Counted from the first letter of the stretch, positions 17,334 through 27,443 are shown. The stretch is DNA of 64,000 nucleotides from an uncultured Methanobacteriaceae archaeon (GCA_902782945.1 CACZOU010000026.1:56310-120309), one strand, 5' to 3'. The notes: generated from the letters alone by a model not told the origin. Numbers and translations: made by a program.

Positions 17334-18275
17334 TTATTGATTTTTAAAATTTTGTATTATTTGATTTAAATTAATATCTTTTATATATGGTATTGATTCT
17401 GTTGCTCCAGGTTTTATAGTGGATTGTGCTGCAATATAACTTCCAATTATACCAGAATCTTCAAGGGAATAATTATTTAGTATTCCATAAAGGAATCCTG
17501 CATTGTATGCATCACCAGCACCTGTTGTATCCACTGTATCCACTTTAAATATTCCAACATTATATTCTTCATTACATTTACGAATATATGACCCCTCTGT
17601 TGATCTTTTTACTACTAGAATATCTACTTGTGGTGCAATAATATCTACTGCTTCTTTTAATGTATCTTTACCTGTTGTCATTAATAATTCTGTTTCATTG
17701 ATAAGTAAGATATCTGTGTATGATATCAGTTTATCCATGAATTCTTTTCCTCGGTTTACATACAGCATTCCAGGGTCAAATGAAATTATTATGTCATCAG
17801 GTAGTTCTTCTAATAATTCCATTTGTGTATTTATTGATGGATCTTCAGGATTTAATCCTACAAATGAGGTTAAATGTAATATTTTAGTATTTTTAATGTA
17901 ATCCCTGTTTATTTCATCGTTAGATATTTTGTCATTAACTTTAGGTGTTACGTATAGTTTACGATCCCCTGTGTTATCTACAAAACCTATTACTTCTCCT
18001 GTTTCTCCTTCTTCTACTATTAAGTGGTCTGTATTAACATTATTATCTTCGAGGTATTGTTTCATTAATTTTCCATTAGAATCAGTACCTACTTTTCCAA
18101 TATATCCAGTGTTTAATCCTAGTTTTGATATTCCTATTATAGTATTTGATGCAGAACCACCACATGCCTTTGTTTCATTATTTATGTATGTTTCTCCATC
18201 TGATGGTGCAAACTCGTTTACATGACATAATCTGTCTATATTTAATGCACCCCATCCAATTATATCAAAGTTCAT
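17334..18275 (-). CDS. PfkB-family carbohydrate/nucleoside kinase (EhaT-like position)
   Basis: A 313-residue ribokinase-fold kinase. It starts with FDIIGWGALNIDRL, has the substrate-binding GGSASNTIIGISKLG near 38-52, and the catalytic and ATP-binding block VDTTGAGDAYNAGF with catalytic D255. The substrate, a sugar or nucleoside, cannot be told from sequence. It is the last gene of a three-gene minus-strand unit (HAD phosphatase, Ftr paralogue, this kinase; 20 bp gap). That order resembles, from memory, the distal ehaR-ehaS-ehaT genes of the Methanothermobacter eha operon, where a kinase-like protein also occurs. The family call is firm; the eha link is inference. Confidence 0.85.
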   Translation of the reverse strand: MNFDIIGWGALNIDRLCHVNEFAPSDGETYINNETKACGGSASNTIIGISKLGLNTGYIGKVGTDSNGKLMKQYLEDNNVNTDHLIVEEGETGEVIGFVDNTGDRKLYVTPKVNDKISNDEINRDYIKNTKILHLTSFVGLNPEDPSINTQMELLEELPDDIIISFDPGMLYVNRGKEFMDKLISYTDILLINETELLMTTGKDTLKEAVDIIAPQVDILVVKRSTEGSYIRKCNEEYNVGIFKVDTVDTTGAGDAYNAGFLYGILNNYSLEDSGIIGSYIAAQSTIKPGATESIPYIKDINLNQIIQNFKNQ

Positions 18276-18295
18276 CTTTGTTTCAACTCTAAAAT

Positions 18296-19180
18296 TTAAT
18301 CTAATACATCTTTTAGATGGAATTTATATTTACCAAGATCTCCACCATAATTACCTGCAGATACTTTTATTACACCATCAACACCATTTAATGCTTCTAT
18401 TCCTTTTTTTAATGATTCTTCAGCATTTTCTAGGGTTAATGCATCGATTACTATTTCAGGTATATAGTTTACTCCATCTTCTACCTTAGATTCATCTCCA
18501 ATTTTATCTTTGAGTGATGGACAATATGGATGGTTTGTTGTTGGACCTATTTCAGGATAATTTGTTTCTACTTTTGATCCTGCTGAGCATATGTCAAATG
18601 GCGTACATATTCCATCAACTTCTGCTAGTGCATCTAGTGCTTTATATCCTGCTTCTAATACTGCTTCTTTAGTACTACAATAATACCAGAAGTTTACACC
18701 CATTATTCCTTCCATTGCTCCTAATTTTTGTTCTATGTAGAAGTCTGGTACACAAATAGGTACATGAATCATTGTTCTGCCATATAATTCCTCTGTCCAT
18801 TCATATCCATCTCCACAGTGTCCTACATGTTCTGTTGTGTCTATGTAATCAAATGGGTCTATTGATGCATCAAATATTTTAACGAATGGTTTTACTAGTA
18901 TATCTTGTCTTATCCTGAATGATAATTCTTTATCAAATTTATCAAGATTTTTTGTATTATACCAGAATTGGATGATTACTCCTGGCCTGTTATCTGGTGT
19001 TTCGCTTTTATCAACAAATTTTTCTACTCCAGATTCTGTTCTTCCTATTACTGTTCCAGGTGTTGCTGTAGCATCATTTGCTATTTTTTGTATTGTTATA
19101 TCATCTTCTGCTGTGACAAGCATTCTTACACATGTTCCAGTAAATGCTTCACAATATGTATCTTCTATTTCAAAATCCAT
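18296..19180 (-). CDS. Divergent formylmethanofuran:H4MPT formyltransferase paralogue (FtrII/EhaS-like)
   Basis: A 294-residue Ftr-family protein. It keeps the family start [11 protein letters not shown], the segment [11 protein letters not shown] and the C-terminal [20 protein letters not shown]. It differs from catalytic Ftr in the middle and is rich in cysteine (for example [11 protein letters not shown]). Canonical Ftr transfers the formyl group between methanofuran and tetrahydromethanopterin. The divergence and the neighbours (HAD phosphatase before, PfkB kinase after) suggest the second-type Ftr associated with the eha gene set rather than the main catabolic enzyme. I start at ATG 19180, which fits the family N-terminus; the GTG at 19189 overlaps the preceding stop and lies in a GTGAT ribosome-binding-like sequence. 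Confidence 0.8.
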   Translation of the reverse strand: MDFEIEDTYCEAFTGTCVRMLVTAEDDITIQKIANDATATPGTVIGRTESGVEKFVDKSETPDNRPGVIIQFWYNTKNLDKFDKELSFRIRQDILVKPFVKIFDASIDPFDYIDTTEHVGHCGDGYEWTEELYGRTMIHVPICVPDFYIEQKLGAMEGIMGVNFWYYCSTKEAVLEAGYKALDALAEVDGICTPFDICSAGSKVETNYPEIGPTTNHPYCPSLKDKIGDESKVEDGVNYIPEIVIDALTLENAEESLKKGIEALNGVDGVIKVSAGNYGGDLGKYKFHLKDVLD

Positions 19181-19188
19181 TCTAATCA

Positions 19189-20205
19189 CTATCCTAAATT
19201 TCCTATTCTTTTTCCACGTACTTTATCACGTGTTATTTTACTTTTATTAGTTAATTCTTCTATATTATCTTCATTTATTACATCAATTGATGGTTTACTA
19301 AGTAGTAATTCTTGTGTGATTTCATTATTATTTGAAGAGTTTAGAATTGCTTCCAATGGTTCTTCATTGTATTCATTTATAAAATCATATACTCCTTCTG
19401 TTCCCTTATTATTAAATATATCAGCTATTACTGCTAATATTAAATTATTTGTTGAAGCAATTGCAATTGAAGCAGATTTTATTGAGTGATTATTTCCATT
19501 AAATGATATACTTAAACCATTGTTATCTTTTGCATATTCCAGAGCCTCTTTATCAGTTATACTGTCTCCACTATACATCAGACCTTCTGGTTGATAATTA
19601 TTTTTCTCAATAATATCTAGAATTGCATCTCTTTTACCTATTCCACCAACAGGTTTTACTGATTCTACCAGTTTATTGATTTCCATTTTAGATATTACGT
19701 CATTGAAGAGTCTATCAATATTCTCAAAACTAGAATCAAATAATATATTATTATGAATATCTATGAGTTTATCTTGTTCTTCCTCATTTAATTCATATTT
19801 ATCTAATTCCAGCTTTGTGGAATATGTATTCTCATACTTAAATCCTGTCTTATCAGATAATGCTTTAATATACTGATTATAACTTGTACTTACAATATAA
19901 AAAGGCATGATGTCTTGAACATATTTAATCATAGAATATGCTCCGTCAATCATGAGAATATTATCTTCAGAGAATTCTATCAAATCATTTTCTGTTAAAC
20001 CATGTGCTTTAAAAAATGGCAATATAAGTTTTAATGTACTGCCTGCAAGATATCCTTCAGTATTACGTTCTACTAACATGTCATCATAATTACTTAGTAT
20101 ACTGAAAAAATCTCCACCTTCTGGAAGAAAATAATCTGATATCTCATATGCATTATCATTAACAGATAATGGTCCTTCACAGTCGGTTACATAAAATTTA
20201 TCCAT
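19189..20205 (-). CDS. HAD-like phosphatase of the EhaR type
   Basis: A 338-residue HAD-superfamily protein. The first motif is [14 protein letters not shown] near the N-terminus (a D-x-E variant of D-x-D) and the last is [13 protein letters not shown] near 221, which gives the GD-xx-xD metal site. The region between is a helical cap. The substrate is unknown. It heads a three-gene unit with the Ftr paralogue (9 bp to its ATG) and the PfkB kinase. I recall this type of protein being annotated as energy-converting hydrogenase A subunit R in methanobacteria; no hydrogenase, polyferredoxin or membrane subunit gene lies nearby. AGGAG precedes the ATG by eight bases. Confidence 0.7.
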   Translation of the reverse strand: MDKFYVTDCEGPLSVNDNAYEISDYFLPEGGDFFSILSNYDDMLVERNTEGYLAGSTLKLILPFFKAHGLTENDLIEFSEDNILMIDGAYSMIKYVQDIMPFYIVSTSYNQYIKALSDKTGFKYENTYSTKLELDKYELNEEEQDKLIDIHNNILFDSSFENIDRLFNDVISKMEINKLVESVKPVGGIGKRDAILDIIEKNNYQPEGLMYSGDSITDKEALEYAKDNNGLSISFNGNNHSIKSASIAIASTNNLILAVIADIFNNKGTEGVYDFINEYNEEPLEAILNSSNNNEITQELLLSKPSIDVINEDNIEELTNKSKITRDKVRGKRIGNLG

Positions 20206-20323
20206 TATATGAACTCCTACTATTAATCATGAATAAGTAATCTTTTATATTCTATAAATATCTATATTATAAGATACATATTAAATTATAATTAGTTTTT
20301 AGATAAGAATTGGGAGGTGAATT

Positions 20324-20758
20324 ATGAGATTAATAGATAAGGTTATTAAAGGTATATTAGTGACTATCCTTATAATAGCAATAATATCAGTTATTTATTT
20401 AGTTGTAATTCACAATCCAGGTGAAGGATATACTGAATTCTATATGTTAGACCACCATAATAACACAACAGATTATCCAACTAGCATTCCACAGTATTCT
20501 ATTCAGAAGATTAATATTGGTATAAAAAATGAGGAACATCAGGACATGAATTATACTGTGAAAATCAAGAGTCATAATGATACTATTACAAAGTATAATA
20601 GAACTTTGAAAAATAATGAGGAGAGTATTACTCCATACTATATTGATAGAACTAGCTATATCGGTGCTAATCAGGAATTAGATATGGAATTATATAAAGG
20701 AAATGATAGTAATCCTTATAGAACTTTAAAACTGTTATACAATGTGACAGCAAACTAA
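20324..20758 (+). CDS. DUF1616-like membrane-anchored protein
   Basis: A 144-residue protein with one hydrophobic helix (about 9-29) and an outward beta-rich domain. The phrase NPGEGYTEFYMLDHHNNTTDYPTS followed by INIGIKNEEHQDMNYTVKI (split here by intervening residues) is typical of the C-terminal half of DUF1616 proteins, which are exported archaeal membrane proteins of unknown function. Here only the last membrane helix and the outer domain are present, so it is a short form. GGGAGGTGA before the ATG is a near-perfect ribosome binding site. It is transcribed away from the HAD-Ftr-kinase unit and lies just before the glycan locus. Confidence 0.65.
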   Translation: MRLIDKVIKGILVTILIIAIISVIYLVVIHNPGEGYTEFYMLDHHNNTTDYPTSIPQYSIQKINIGIKNEEHQDMNYTVKIKSHNDTITKYNRTLKNNEESITPYYIDRTSYIGANQELDMELYKGNDSNPYRTLKLLYNVTAN

Positions 20759-20984
20759 AATTCCTGTTTAATTTCAAAAATCATCATACGGTAAATAAGA
20801 ATATAAAAAAACATTAAATAACAGACAAAATATAATATTATATTCATAATTAAATAAACAACCATATTATAGAATAAATATATATTAAATATAGAAATTT
20901 TAATGAAACATGACTATATAAACTATTTAGAAAAAGATTTAGTCGAAAACAATAATATTTTCCAATAAAATAGAGGTTAAATAA

Positions 20985-21932
20985 ATGAAAGATACAAGAT
21001 GCATAGTTACAGGAGGAGCTGGTTTCATTGGCTCACATATTACAGAAACATTACTAAATAATAACGTATCTAAAGTAACAATTATAGATAATATGTCTAC
21101 GGGAAAAGTAGAAAATCTTAAAGACTTAGATCATGACAGAATAGAATTAATCTGTGGGGATATTAGAAGTTTAGATTTACAGCCTATATTTGAGAATCAT
21201 GACTATGTATTTCACGAAGCAGCACTTATAAGTGTACCAGAGAGTGTTGAAAAACCAACTGAAACAAATAAAACTAATATTGATGGATCATTTAACGTAC
21301 TTAAAGCTGCTTGTAAAACAAATGTTAAAAAAGTAGTATCCGCTTCATCAGCAGCAGTTTATGGTGAAACAGATGTTCTTCCAAATGTAGAAACACTGCC
21401 CCTACAACCATTATCACCCTATGCTGTTTCAAAAGCACTGCTTGAATTATACTCCTACACATTTACAAACACATATAATCTTCCAACTGCCTGTCTAAGA
21501 TACTTTAACGTATTTGGACCTAGACAAAGTGTAGGTTCACCATATAGTGGTGTTATTCCAAAATTCATCAAAGCATTACTGAATAAGGAACAACCTATAA
21601 TATATGGTGATGGAGAACAAACACGTGATTTCATATACGTAAAAAACATCGCAAAAGCAAACTATGAAGTAGCAAAAAGTAATGCAACAGGAGTATATAA
21701 CATTGCTCATGGAAAAACAACATCTATTAATGAATTACTTGAAATTATTTGTGAAATAATGGATTGTGACTTCAACCCAGTTTATAAACCTGTGCGTAAT
21801 GGTGATATTAGAAACTCCGTTGCGGATATTAGTAAAGCACAGGAAGCATTTGGATTTGAAAGTGAACATGACTTCAAAAAAGAGCTGAAGGAAACTATTA
21901 ATTTTTATGTGAATGAATTTGAAAAAGAATAA
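20985..21932 (+). CDS. NAD-dependent UDP-sugar 4-epimerase
   Basis: A 315-residue extended short-chain dehydrogenase. The NAD-binding motif TGGAGFIGSH is at the N-terminus, the SSAAVYG serine segment is near 122, and the catalytic pair is Y146-x3-K150 in SPYAVSK. The block YFNVFGPRQ and the sugar-binding DFIYVKN are typical of UDP-glucose/UDP-GlcNAc 4-epimerases (GalE/WbpP group). It would supply UDP-galactose or UDP-GalNAc to the surface-glycan locus, of which it is the first gene. UDP-galactose is the substrate of the UDP-galactopyranose mutase encoded two genes later, so a route to galactofuranose is complete in this operon. The exact sugar is not certain. Confidence 0.85.
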   Translation: MKDTRCIVTGGAGFIGSHITETLLNNNVSKVTIIDNMSTGKVENLKDLDHDRIELICGDIRSLDLQPIFENHDYVFHEAALISVPESVEKPTETNKTNIDGSFNVLKAACKTNVKKVVSASSAAVYGETDVLPNVETLPLQPLSPYAVSKALLELYSYTFTNTYNLPTACLRYFNVFGPRQSVGSPYSGVIPKFIKALLNKEQPIIYGDGEQTRDFIYVKNIAKANYEVAKSNATGVYNIAHGKTTSINELLEIICEIMDCDFNPVYKPVRNGDIRNSVADISKAQEAFGFESEHDFKKELKETINFYVNEFEKE

Positions 21933-21981
21933 ATAGGATTTAAATCCTATTTTATTTGTTATTGTTTCTAATGGTGATATA

Positions 21982-23280
21982 ATGATTTCAAGAATAAAAA
22001 GTCTATTTAAGAAAAAGGAATATAAGAGAATTCTTGAAAACATGGTATCCTTAACAGGACTTCAATTTGCAAGTTATATTTTACCATTAATAACACTTCC
22101 CTATTTAACAATGGTGTTGGGACCAGATAAATTCGGTTTAACCCAATATGCAATATCACTAATTACTTATTTTGAATATTTAACTGATTATGGATTTAAT
22201 TTATCAGCAACAAGAGAACTAGCTCTGTATCGTACTGATAAAGATAAAGTGTCGGAAATTTTTAATTCTGTGATGTTTATTAAGGTATGCCTGTGTATAT
22301 TAAGCTTTCTAATATTATATGCTATAATAACATTCATTCCTAAATTTAGTGCTGATGCTGATGTATACCTATTAACTTTTGGTATGGTTATTGGATATAT
22401 GCTCTTTCCAACATGGCTATTTCAGGGAATGGAGTATATGAAGTATACTAGTATTCTTAATATTATCGGAAAAGTAATATTCACCGTGCTTATATTTATA
22501 TTTGTACATAATACATCAGATTATTTATTAGTACCTGTGATAAACTCTCTAGGATTTATCATAGTGGGTGTTCTTGGAATATATGTAGCTTTAACAAGAT
22601 TTGATATTAATATAAAACTACCATCTATAAGTAATATTAAGTATCAGCTAAAGGAAGGATGGCATGTATTCATATCTACAATATCTATAAATATGTACAC
22701 AACCACTAACACATTCCTATTAGGTTTATTAACAAACAATACCCTCGTAGGATATTATAGTATTGCAGAGAAGATAGTATTAGCTGTGAATGGATTATTA
22801 AATCCTATATCACAGGCATTATATCCATTTATTAGCCGTGAAGTAGCAAGTGATAAAAAAACAAGTATCGAATTCATACGTAAGATAACAAAAATAATGG
22901 CTATAGTGGGAATAGTACTATCTGTTGGATTATTTGTATTTGCAGATCTTATAATTTCAATACTATTTGGAGAGGCATATCATAATTCAATTATATTACT
23001 GAGAATATTATCAGTTCTACCATTCGTAGTTAGTTTAAGTACAATATTCGGTATAGAAACCATGTTAACATTCAACTATAAAAAAGCATTCACAACAATA
23101 GTAATGCTCGGAGGCATACTTGACATTATACTTGGAATAATACTTATAACATTAATGAAAGAGATAGGAATAGCAATTTCATTCGCAATAACGGAAACCT
23201 TCATAACCATTGCAATGTTCATATTCCTACAGAAAAAGGGAATAAAAATAATTGATAAATCATTAAAAGACATTATTTAA
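21982..23280 (+). CDS. Wzx-like flippase (polysaccharide transporter family)
   Basis: A 432-residue integral membrane protein with about twelve hydrophobic helices. The N-terminal pattern LENMVSLTGLQFASYILPL followed by TLPYLTMVLGPDKFGL is characteristic of Wzx O-antigen flippases in the MOP exporter superfamily. Such proteins move lipid-linked oligosaccharides from the inner to the outer face of the membrane. It sits between the epimerase (49 bp gap) and Glf (24 bp gap), an operon arrangement common in bacterial O-antigen loci. A second, distinct Wzx-like gene lies 1.3 kb downstream. Confidence 0.85.
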   Translation: MISRIKSLFKKKEYKRILENMVSLTGLQFASYILPLITLPYLTMVLGPDKFGLTQYAISLITYFEYLTDYGFNLSATRELALYRTDKDKVSEIFNSVMFIKVCLCILSFLILYAIITFIPKFSADADVYLLTFGMVIGYMLFPTWLFQGMEYMKYTSILNIIGKVIFTVLIFIFVHNTSDYLLVPVINSLGFIIVGVLGIYVALTRFDINIKLPSISNIKYQLKEGWHVFISTISINMYTTTNTFLLGLLTNNTLVGYYSIAEKIVLAVNGLLNPISQALYPFISREVASDKKTSIEFIRKITKIMAIVGIVLSVGLFVFADLIISILFGEAYHNSIILLRILSVLPFVVSLSTIFGIETMLTFNYKKAFTTIVMLGGILDIILGIILITLMKEIGIAISFAITETFITIAMFIFLQKKGIKIIDKSLKDII

Positions 23281-23304
23281 ATAAATTAAGGGAGGATAAA
23301 TATT

Positions 23305-24480
23305 TTGGCATATGACTTTATAATAGTAGGTGCAGGGATAGCAGGGCTTACTGTAGCAGAACAAGTAGCAAACAGACTTAATAAAAAAGTACTATTAATC
23401 GATAAACGAGACCATATAGGTGGAAATTGTTATGATTACTATAATGAGGAGGGAATACTAGTTCATAAATATGGACCACACATTTTCCACACAGACAGCA
23501 TCAAAGTATACAAATATTTATCCAGATTTACTAATTGGAACATATATAACCATAAAGTAGTTGGAAAAATTGATGGAGATTATGTTCCCTTACCATTTAA
23601 TCTTATCAGTATAGATAAGTGTATGCCAGAGGAATCAGAAGATATTAAAACAGCATTACTAGAAAAATATAATGTTAATGATAAGATTCCTATTCATGAA
23701 TTAAAAAAATCAGACGACCCTAATATTGAAAAACTTGCAGACTACCTGTATAATGAAATATATCTTAATTATACATTAAATCAGTGGGGCTATCGTCCAG
23801 AGGAACTTGACTCAGCAATTATGGAGCAGCTGCCCTTACATTTATCATATGATTGCAGGTATTATCAGGACATCTATCAAGGCGTACCAACAAATGGTTA
23901 CGCCCAAATGTTTCAAAATATGATATCTAATCATAACATTAACATACTACTTGAAAAGGATTATCATGACGTATTAAATATTGATTTTGAAAATAAAAAA
24001 ATATATTATCATGACGAGGAATTCAAGGGACAAGTAATATTCACCGGCATGATTGATGAATTCTTTAACTTCATATACGGCCGTTTACCTTACAGGTCAT
24101 TAATTTTAATGGATGAAACTGTTGACAGACCACACTTCCAGGATAATGCTACAATAAACTATCCTAATGAGTACCATTTTACAAGAATAACAGAATACAA
24201 GTATATAACTGGACAACAATCATTTAAGTCAGCTGTTCAATTTGAATTTCCTATAGACTATAATCCAAACTATCCTGAAAGTAATATCCCCTACTATCCG
24301 ATACCACGCGAAGAAAACCAGGAATTATATGAAAGATATCTTGAATTATCAGAAAAATTCCCTCAGGTATCATTCATTGGAAGGTTAGCCCAGTACAAAA
24401 ACTTAAATATGGACCAAGTTGTCAAAGAAGCATTAGAACTTGTTGAAACTAAATTTTTAAAAGAAGATACAATCCCCTGA
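23305..24480 (+). CDS. glf: UDP-galactopyranose mutase
   Basis: A 391-residue flavoprotein that converts UDP-galactopyranose to UDP-galactofuranose. The FAD-binding motif DFIIVGAGIAGLTVAEQ is at the N-terminus, followed by HIGGNCYDYY and KYGPHIFHT near 50-62, and the conserved FTGMIDEFF, RPHFQ and FIGRLAQYKNLNMDQV later. The length matches bacterial Glf. The start is TTG, with GGAGG (23291-23295) nine bases upstream and no ATG nearby. Galactofuranose in the surface glycan is a firm prediction from this gene; its position between two flippases supports it. Confidence 0.95.
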   Translation: MAYDFIIVGAGIAGLTVAEQVANRLNKKVLLIDKRDHIGGNCYDYYNEEGILVHKYGPHIFHTDSIKVYKYLSRFTNWNIYNHKVVGKIDGDYVPLPFNLISIDKCMPEESEDIKTALLEKYNVNDKIPIHELKKSDDPNIEKLADYLYNEIYLNYTLNQWGYRPEELDSAIMEQLPLHLSYDCRYYQDIYQGVPTNGYAQMFQNMISNHNINILLEKDYHDVLNIDFENKKIYYHDEEFKGQVIFTGMIDEFFNFIYGRLPYRSLILMDETVDRPHFQDNATINYPNEYHFTRITEYKYITGQQSFKSAVQFEFPIDYNPNYPESNIPYYPIPREENQELYERYLELSEKFPQVSFIGRLAQYKNLNMDQVVKEALELVETKFLKEDTIP

Positions 24481-24544
24481 TGAAACTATAAAATATATAT
24501 CCTAATAACTATAAAAGAAATTGTAATTAAAGGAAGGTTAAATA

Positions 24545-25999
24545 ATGAATACTGTTAGAACATTAGCGAAAAACACGAGCGTATTATTCCTATCACAAAT
24601 GATAGGTTATGTTCTAGCATTTTTTTATACATTATATTCAGCCAGATACCTTGGAACAACTAATTTTGGTATAATTTCATTTGCAACAGCAATATCAGGA
24701 TTATTTGCTATTTTCACAGATCTCGGATTATCAACATTAACAATACGAGAAGTTGCGCGAGATAAAAGTAGAACATATAAATATCTTGGAAATCATGGAA
24801 CTATAAAACTAATTTTATCAATAATTACAATGATAGTTCTAGTAGCCTTTGTAAACATAGGTGTTTTTAATGATACTACAAAATATGTTGTATATCTGAT
24901 AGGATCATCTGTTATTATTGATGCATTTAGTGGAACATTCACATCCATGTTCCGAGCATATGAACAAATGGAATATCAGTCCATAGCAGAAATCATCAAT
25001 GCTGTAACCATGTTTATTGGTGTTATGATTTGTGTATTTACAAAACAGTCTGTAATAGCAGTTGCAATGGTATATCTTATATCAACAGTAATAGTTTTAA
25101 TATATGACTTTGCAATGTGTAGTAAAAATTATGGATTAATACACTTCCAGGCAGACTTTAAATTCTGGAAATATTTAATATATAATGCATTTCCACTAGC
25201 AATAACAAGTATATTCGCTTTAATATCATTTAAAATGAATACAATTCTATTAAATATGTTAACTACAAGTGCTGTTGTAGGGGAATATACTGCTGCTTTC
25301 AATTTAATGCAGGCACTAATCTTTATACCAACAGTATACTCAACTGCAGTTCTACCATTGTTCTCAAAATTCTATGTTGACAATCCAGAAATGCTTAATT
25401 ATACGTACAAAAAATCATTAAAATATCTTTCAATACTTAGTATACCTATAGCAATGGGAACAACAATACTTGCAGATAAGATTATATTATTTATCTATGG
25501 ACCAGCTTATGTGAACACTATACCAATACTTGAATTAATAATATGGGCACTACCTGCAATATTCTTAAGTTATATTTTAGGTACTAGTATTGCTTCAATA
25601 AATAAGCAACATGAAACTATGAAAGCTACATTTATCTGTTTACTATTCAGTACAATAGGAAACTTCATATTAATTAAGTTATTTGGCGGTGTTGGTGCTG
25701 CAATGATTACTGTTCTTAACGAGGTAAGTATGGTTATATTCTATATTTATATAATGCATAAATATGGATACTCAGTACCATTAAGAGAAATAATCATAAA
25801 ACCACTCATTGCTAGTATAGTTATGGGAGCTGTAATCCATGTACTAAACTTAGACCTATTCGTCAGCATCATAATTGGAGTAATAGTATATTTTGCTATG
25901 ATATTCCTTCTTAGAACATTTAATGATGAAGATATCTCAATAATAAAACAATTACTACCTGCAAAGGTTAATGAGAAACTAGATAAGCTAGGACGATGA
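24545..25999 (+). CDS. Second Wzx-like flippase
   Basis: A 484-residue polytopic protein with about fourteen hydrophobic helices. It starts with a short basic segment and LSQMIGYVLAFFYTLYSARYLG, followed by GIISFATAISGLFAIFTDLG, which is typical of the RfbX/Wzx group of MOP exporters. It differs clearly from the flippase at 22 kb, so the locus may export two glycan species or this may be a remnant of a merged second cluster. GGAAGG precedes the ATG. The following glycosyltransferase overlaps it by 4 bp, so they are translationally coupled. Confidence 0.85.
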   Translation: MNTVRTLAKNTSVLFLSQMIGYVLAFFYTLYSARYLGTTNFGIISFATAISGLFAIFTDLGLSTLTIREVARDKSRTYKYLGNHGTIKLILSIITMIVLVAFVNIGVFNDTTKYVVYLIGSSVIIDAFSGTFTSMFRAYEQMEYQSIAEIINAVTMFIGVMICVFTKQSVIAVAMVYLISTVIVLIYDFAMCSKNYGLIHFQADFKFWKYLIYNAFPLAITSIFALISFKMNTILLNMLTTSAVVGEYTAAFNLMQALIFIPTVYSTAVLPLFSKFYVDNPEMLNYTYKKSLKYLSILSIPIAMGTTILADKIILFIYGPAYVNTIPILELIIWALPAIFLSYILGTSIASINKQHETMKATFICLLFSTIGNFILIKLFGGVGAAMITVLNEVSMVIFYIYIMHKYGYSVPLREIIIKPLIASIVMGAVIHVLNLDLFVSIIIGVIVYFAMIFLLRTFNDEDISIIKQLLPAKVNEKLDKLGR

Positions 26000-26706
26000 A
26001 ATCCATGATTAGTATTATATGTGTGTACAATAATAAGGAAATACTTGATAAATACTTAATAAAAAGCCTTGAAAACCAGGATGAAGATTATGAACTAGTA
26101 CTTGTAGATAACAGAGAACAATTATTTACAAGTGCTGCTTCCGCTTTAAATTACGGGGCTAGTAAGGCTAATGGTGATTATTTTGTATTTAGTCATCAGG
26201 ATATATATTTCTCAGAGGAGTGGATAAAAGATACTGTTAAACAATTGGAAGCTCTGGATAATATGGGTATTGCTGGCGTTGCTGGTAAAACTACTGATAG
26301 TCTTGTTCGGGGAAATATTAGACAGGGAATTAATCCTGTCGATTTAACACAGTTTAAGATTAATAAACCCGAGCTTGCCAGTACACTTGATGAGTGTTTA
26401 TTTATCATACCTAGAACCATCTTCAATAAATACCCATTGGATGAAAAGCAGTGTCCTGATTGGCATTTATATTGTGTGGATTATGTTTATAATATTAAAA
26501 ATGAAGGTTATAATGCTTATCTTATTCCATCAAAATTAGATCATCGTTCAAAAGGTGCTTCAATGTCTGAATCATATTACAAGACATTACCTAATTTACA
26601 AAAAAAGTATAAAAAAGAGAAATTAATCCGTACATGTATGGGAGACTGGTTTACATTTGTTCCTATTAGAATCCAGAGACTAATTAAAAAATATAAAAAA
26701 TACTAG
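25996..26706 (+). CDS. Family 2-like glycosyltransferase
   Basis: A 236-residue soluble GT-A type protein. It starts with MISIICVYNNKEIL, has LVLVDNRE near 36-43, and SKANGDYFVFSHQDIYFSEEW near 55-75, where HQD takes the place of the usual DxD metal site. This is the pattern of the short GT2-like family in polysaccharide loci. Donor and acceptor are unknown. Its ATG overlaps the stop of the flippase gene; an in-frame ATG nine bases later (26005) is also possible. The 3' end overlaps by 4 bp with the convergent regulator gene. Confidence 0.75.
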   Translation: MKSMISIICVYNNKEILDKYLIKSLENQDEDYELVLVDNREQLFTSAASALNYGASKANGDYFVFSHQDIYFSEEWIKDTVKQLEALDNMGIAGVAGKTTDSLVRGNIRQGINPVDLTQFKINKPELASTLDECLFIIPRTIFNKYPLDEKQCPDWHLYCVDYVYNIKNEGYNAYLIPSKLDHRSKGASMSESYYKTLPNLQKKYKKEKLIRTCMGDWFTFVPIRIQRLIKKYKKY

Positions 26707-27443
26707 TAGTCTATGATGAAAGTACAGCAATCATCATATTTTGAAGTACATTCTACTTCATCTACTTGAACTTCTTTTTCAAAGTGTTTTTCAAAGATAC
26801 CTTTTAGTATTCCTTTTGTTATGTTACATGTTGGAATATTATATTGTAGTTTGAAACATTCATGACACCCAGTATTTTTTATTATTATTGATGGTTCAAT
26901 ACTACTTATTTTTATTTTTCCTAAATTTAATTGTTCAAATTTATTTTTTACTAATTCTATTAAATCATCTATAGTTTCATAATCAAAAGTACTGTATATT
27001 TTTTCGCCTATACGTTGTCCTGTTGCTACTTCTAGAGGTTCTACTTGTAATCCATGAATTAATAAGATTGACTTGAATTGTCTGAGTATTTCAATGTATA
27101 ATTGATCCTGTGATTCGAGGTCAGACTCTGTTTCTGGTAATTTGTAGATTATCTTGTCTGGATATATTTCTCCAATGTAATCTGCAATGATGTAAAATAA
27201 TTTACTTCTCCTATCTAGTGGATGGGATTTGAAACTTATTATTCCCTCGTCAATCAAATTTTTTAAGTGTACAGATATTGTTGATTTGGATTTTCCTGTT
27301 TCTTTTACTATGTCAGCTTCGCTTATTTCTCCCTCTAATAAGTTAAGTATTTGTATTTTTATAGGACTATCTACTATTTTTATTCCCTTATTCGTAGAAT
27401 AGATTTTAATCTTTGTAGTATTATAATAATTTATAGGAATCAT
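26703..27443 (-). CDS. MsvR-like regulator: ArsR-type HTH plus V4R domain
   Basis: A 246-residue transcription regulator. Residues about 25-90 form a winged HTH of the ArsR group (ILNLLEGEISEADIVKETG, then KSKSTISVHLKNL). The C-terminal half is a V4R domain with cysteines at 193, 196, 206, 232, 239 and 240. Methanogen MsvR proteins have this same architecture and use V4R cysteines to sense oxidation; that knowledge comes from MsvR of other methanogens, and equivalence here is inference. It is monocistronic on the opposite strand to the glycan genes. Likely targets are its own promoter and perhaps neighbouring genes. A duplicated TATACG lies 57 bp upstream. Confidence 0.7.
   Translation of the reverse strand: MIPINYYNTTKIKIYSTNKGIKIVDSPIKIQILNLLEGEISEADIVKETGKSKSTISVHLKNLIDEGIISFKSHPLDRRSKLFYIIADYIGEIYPDKIIYKLPETESDLESQDQLYIEILRQFKSILLIHGLQVEPLEVATGQRIGEKIYSTFDYETIDDLIELVKNKFEQLNLGKIKISSIEPSIIIKNTGCHECFKLQYNIPTCNITKGILKGIFEKHFEKEVQVDEVECTSKYDDCCTFIIDY

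Noticed and set aside
18968..19489. Plus-strand open frames opposite the Ftr paralogue and HAD gene
   Set aside because: They lie across two real minus-strand genes and encode cysteine/serine-rich products typical of antisense frames.
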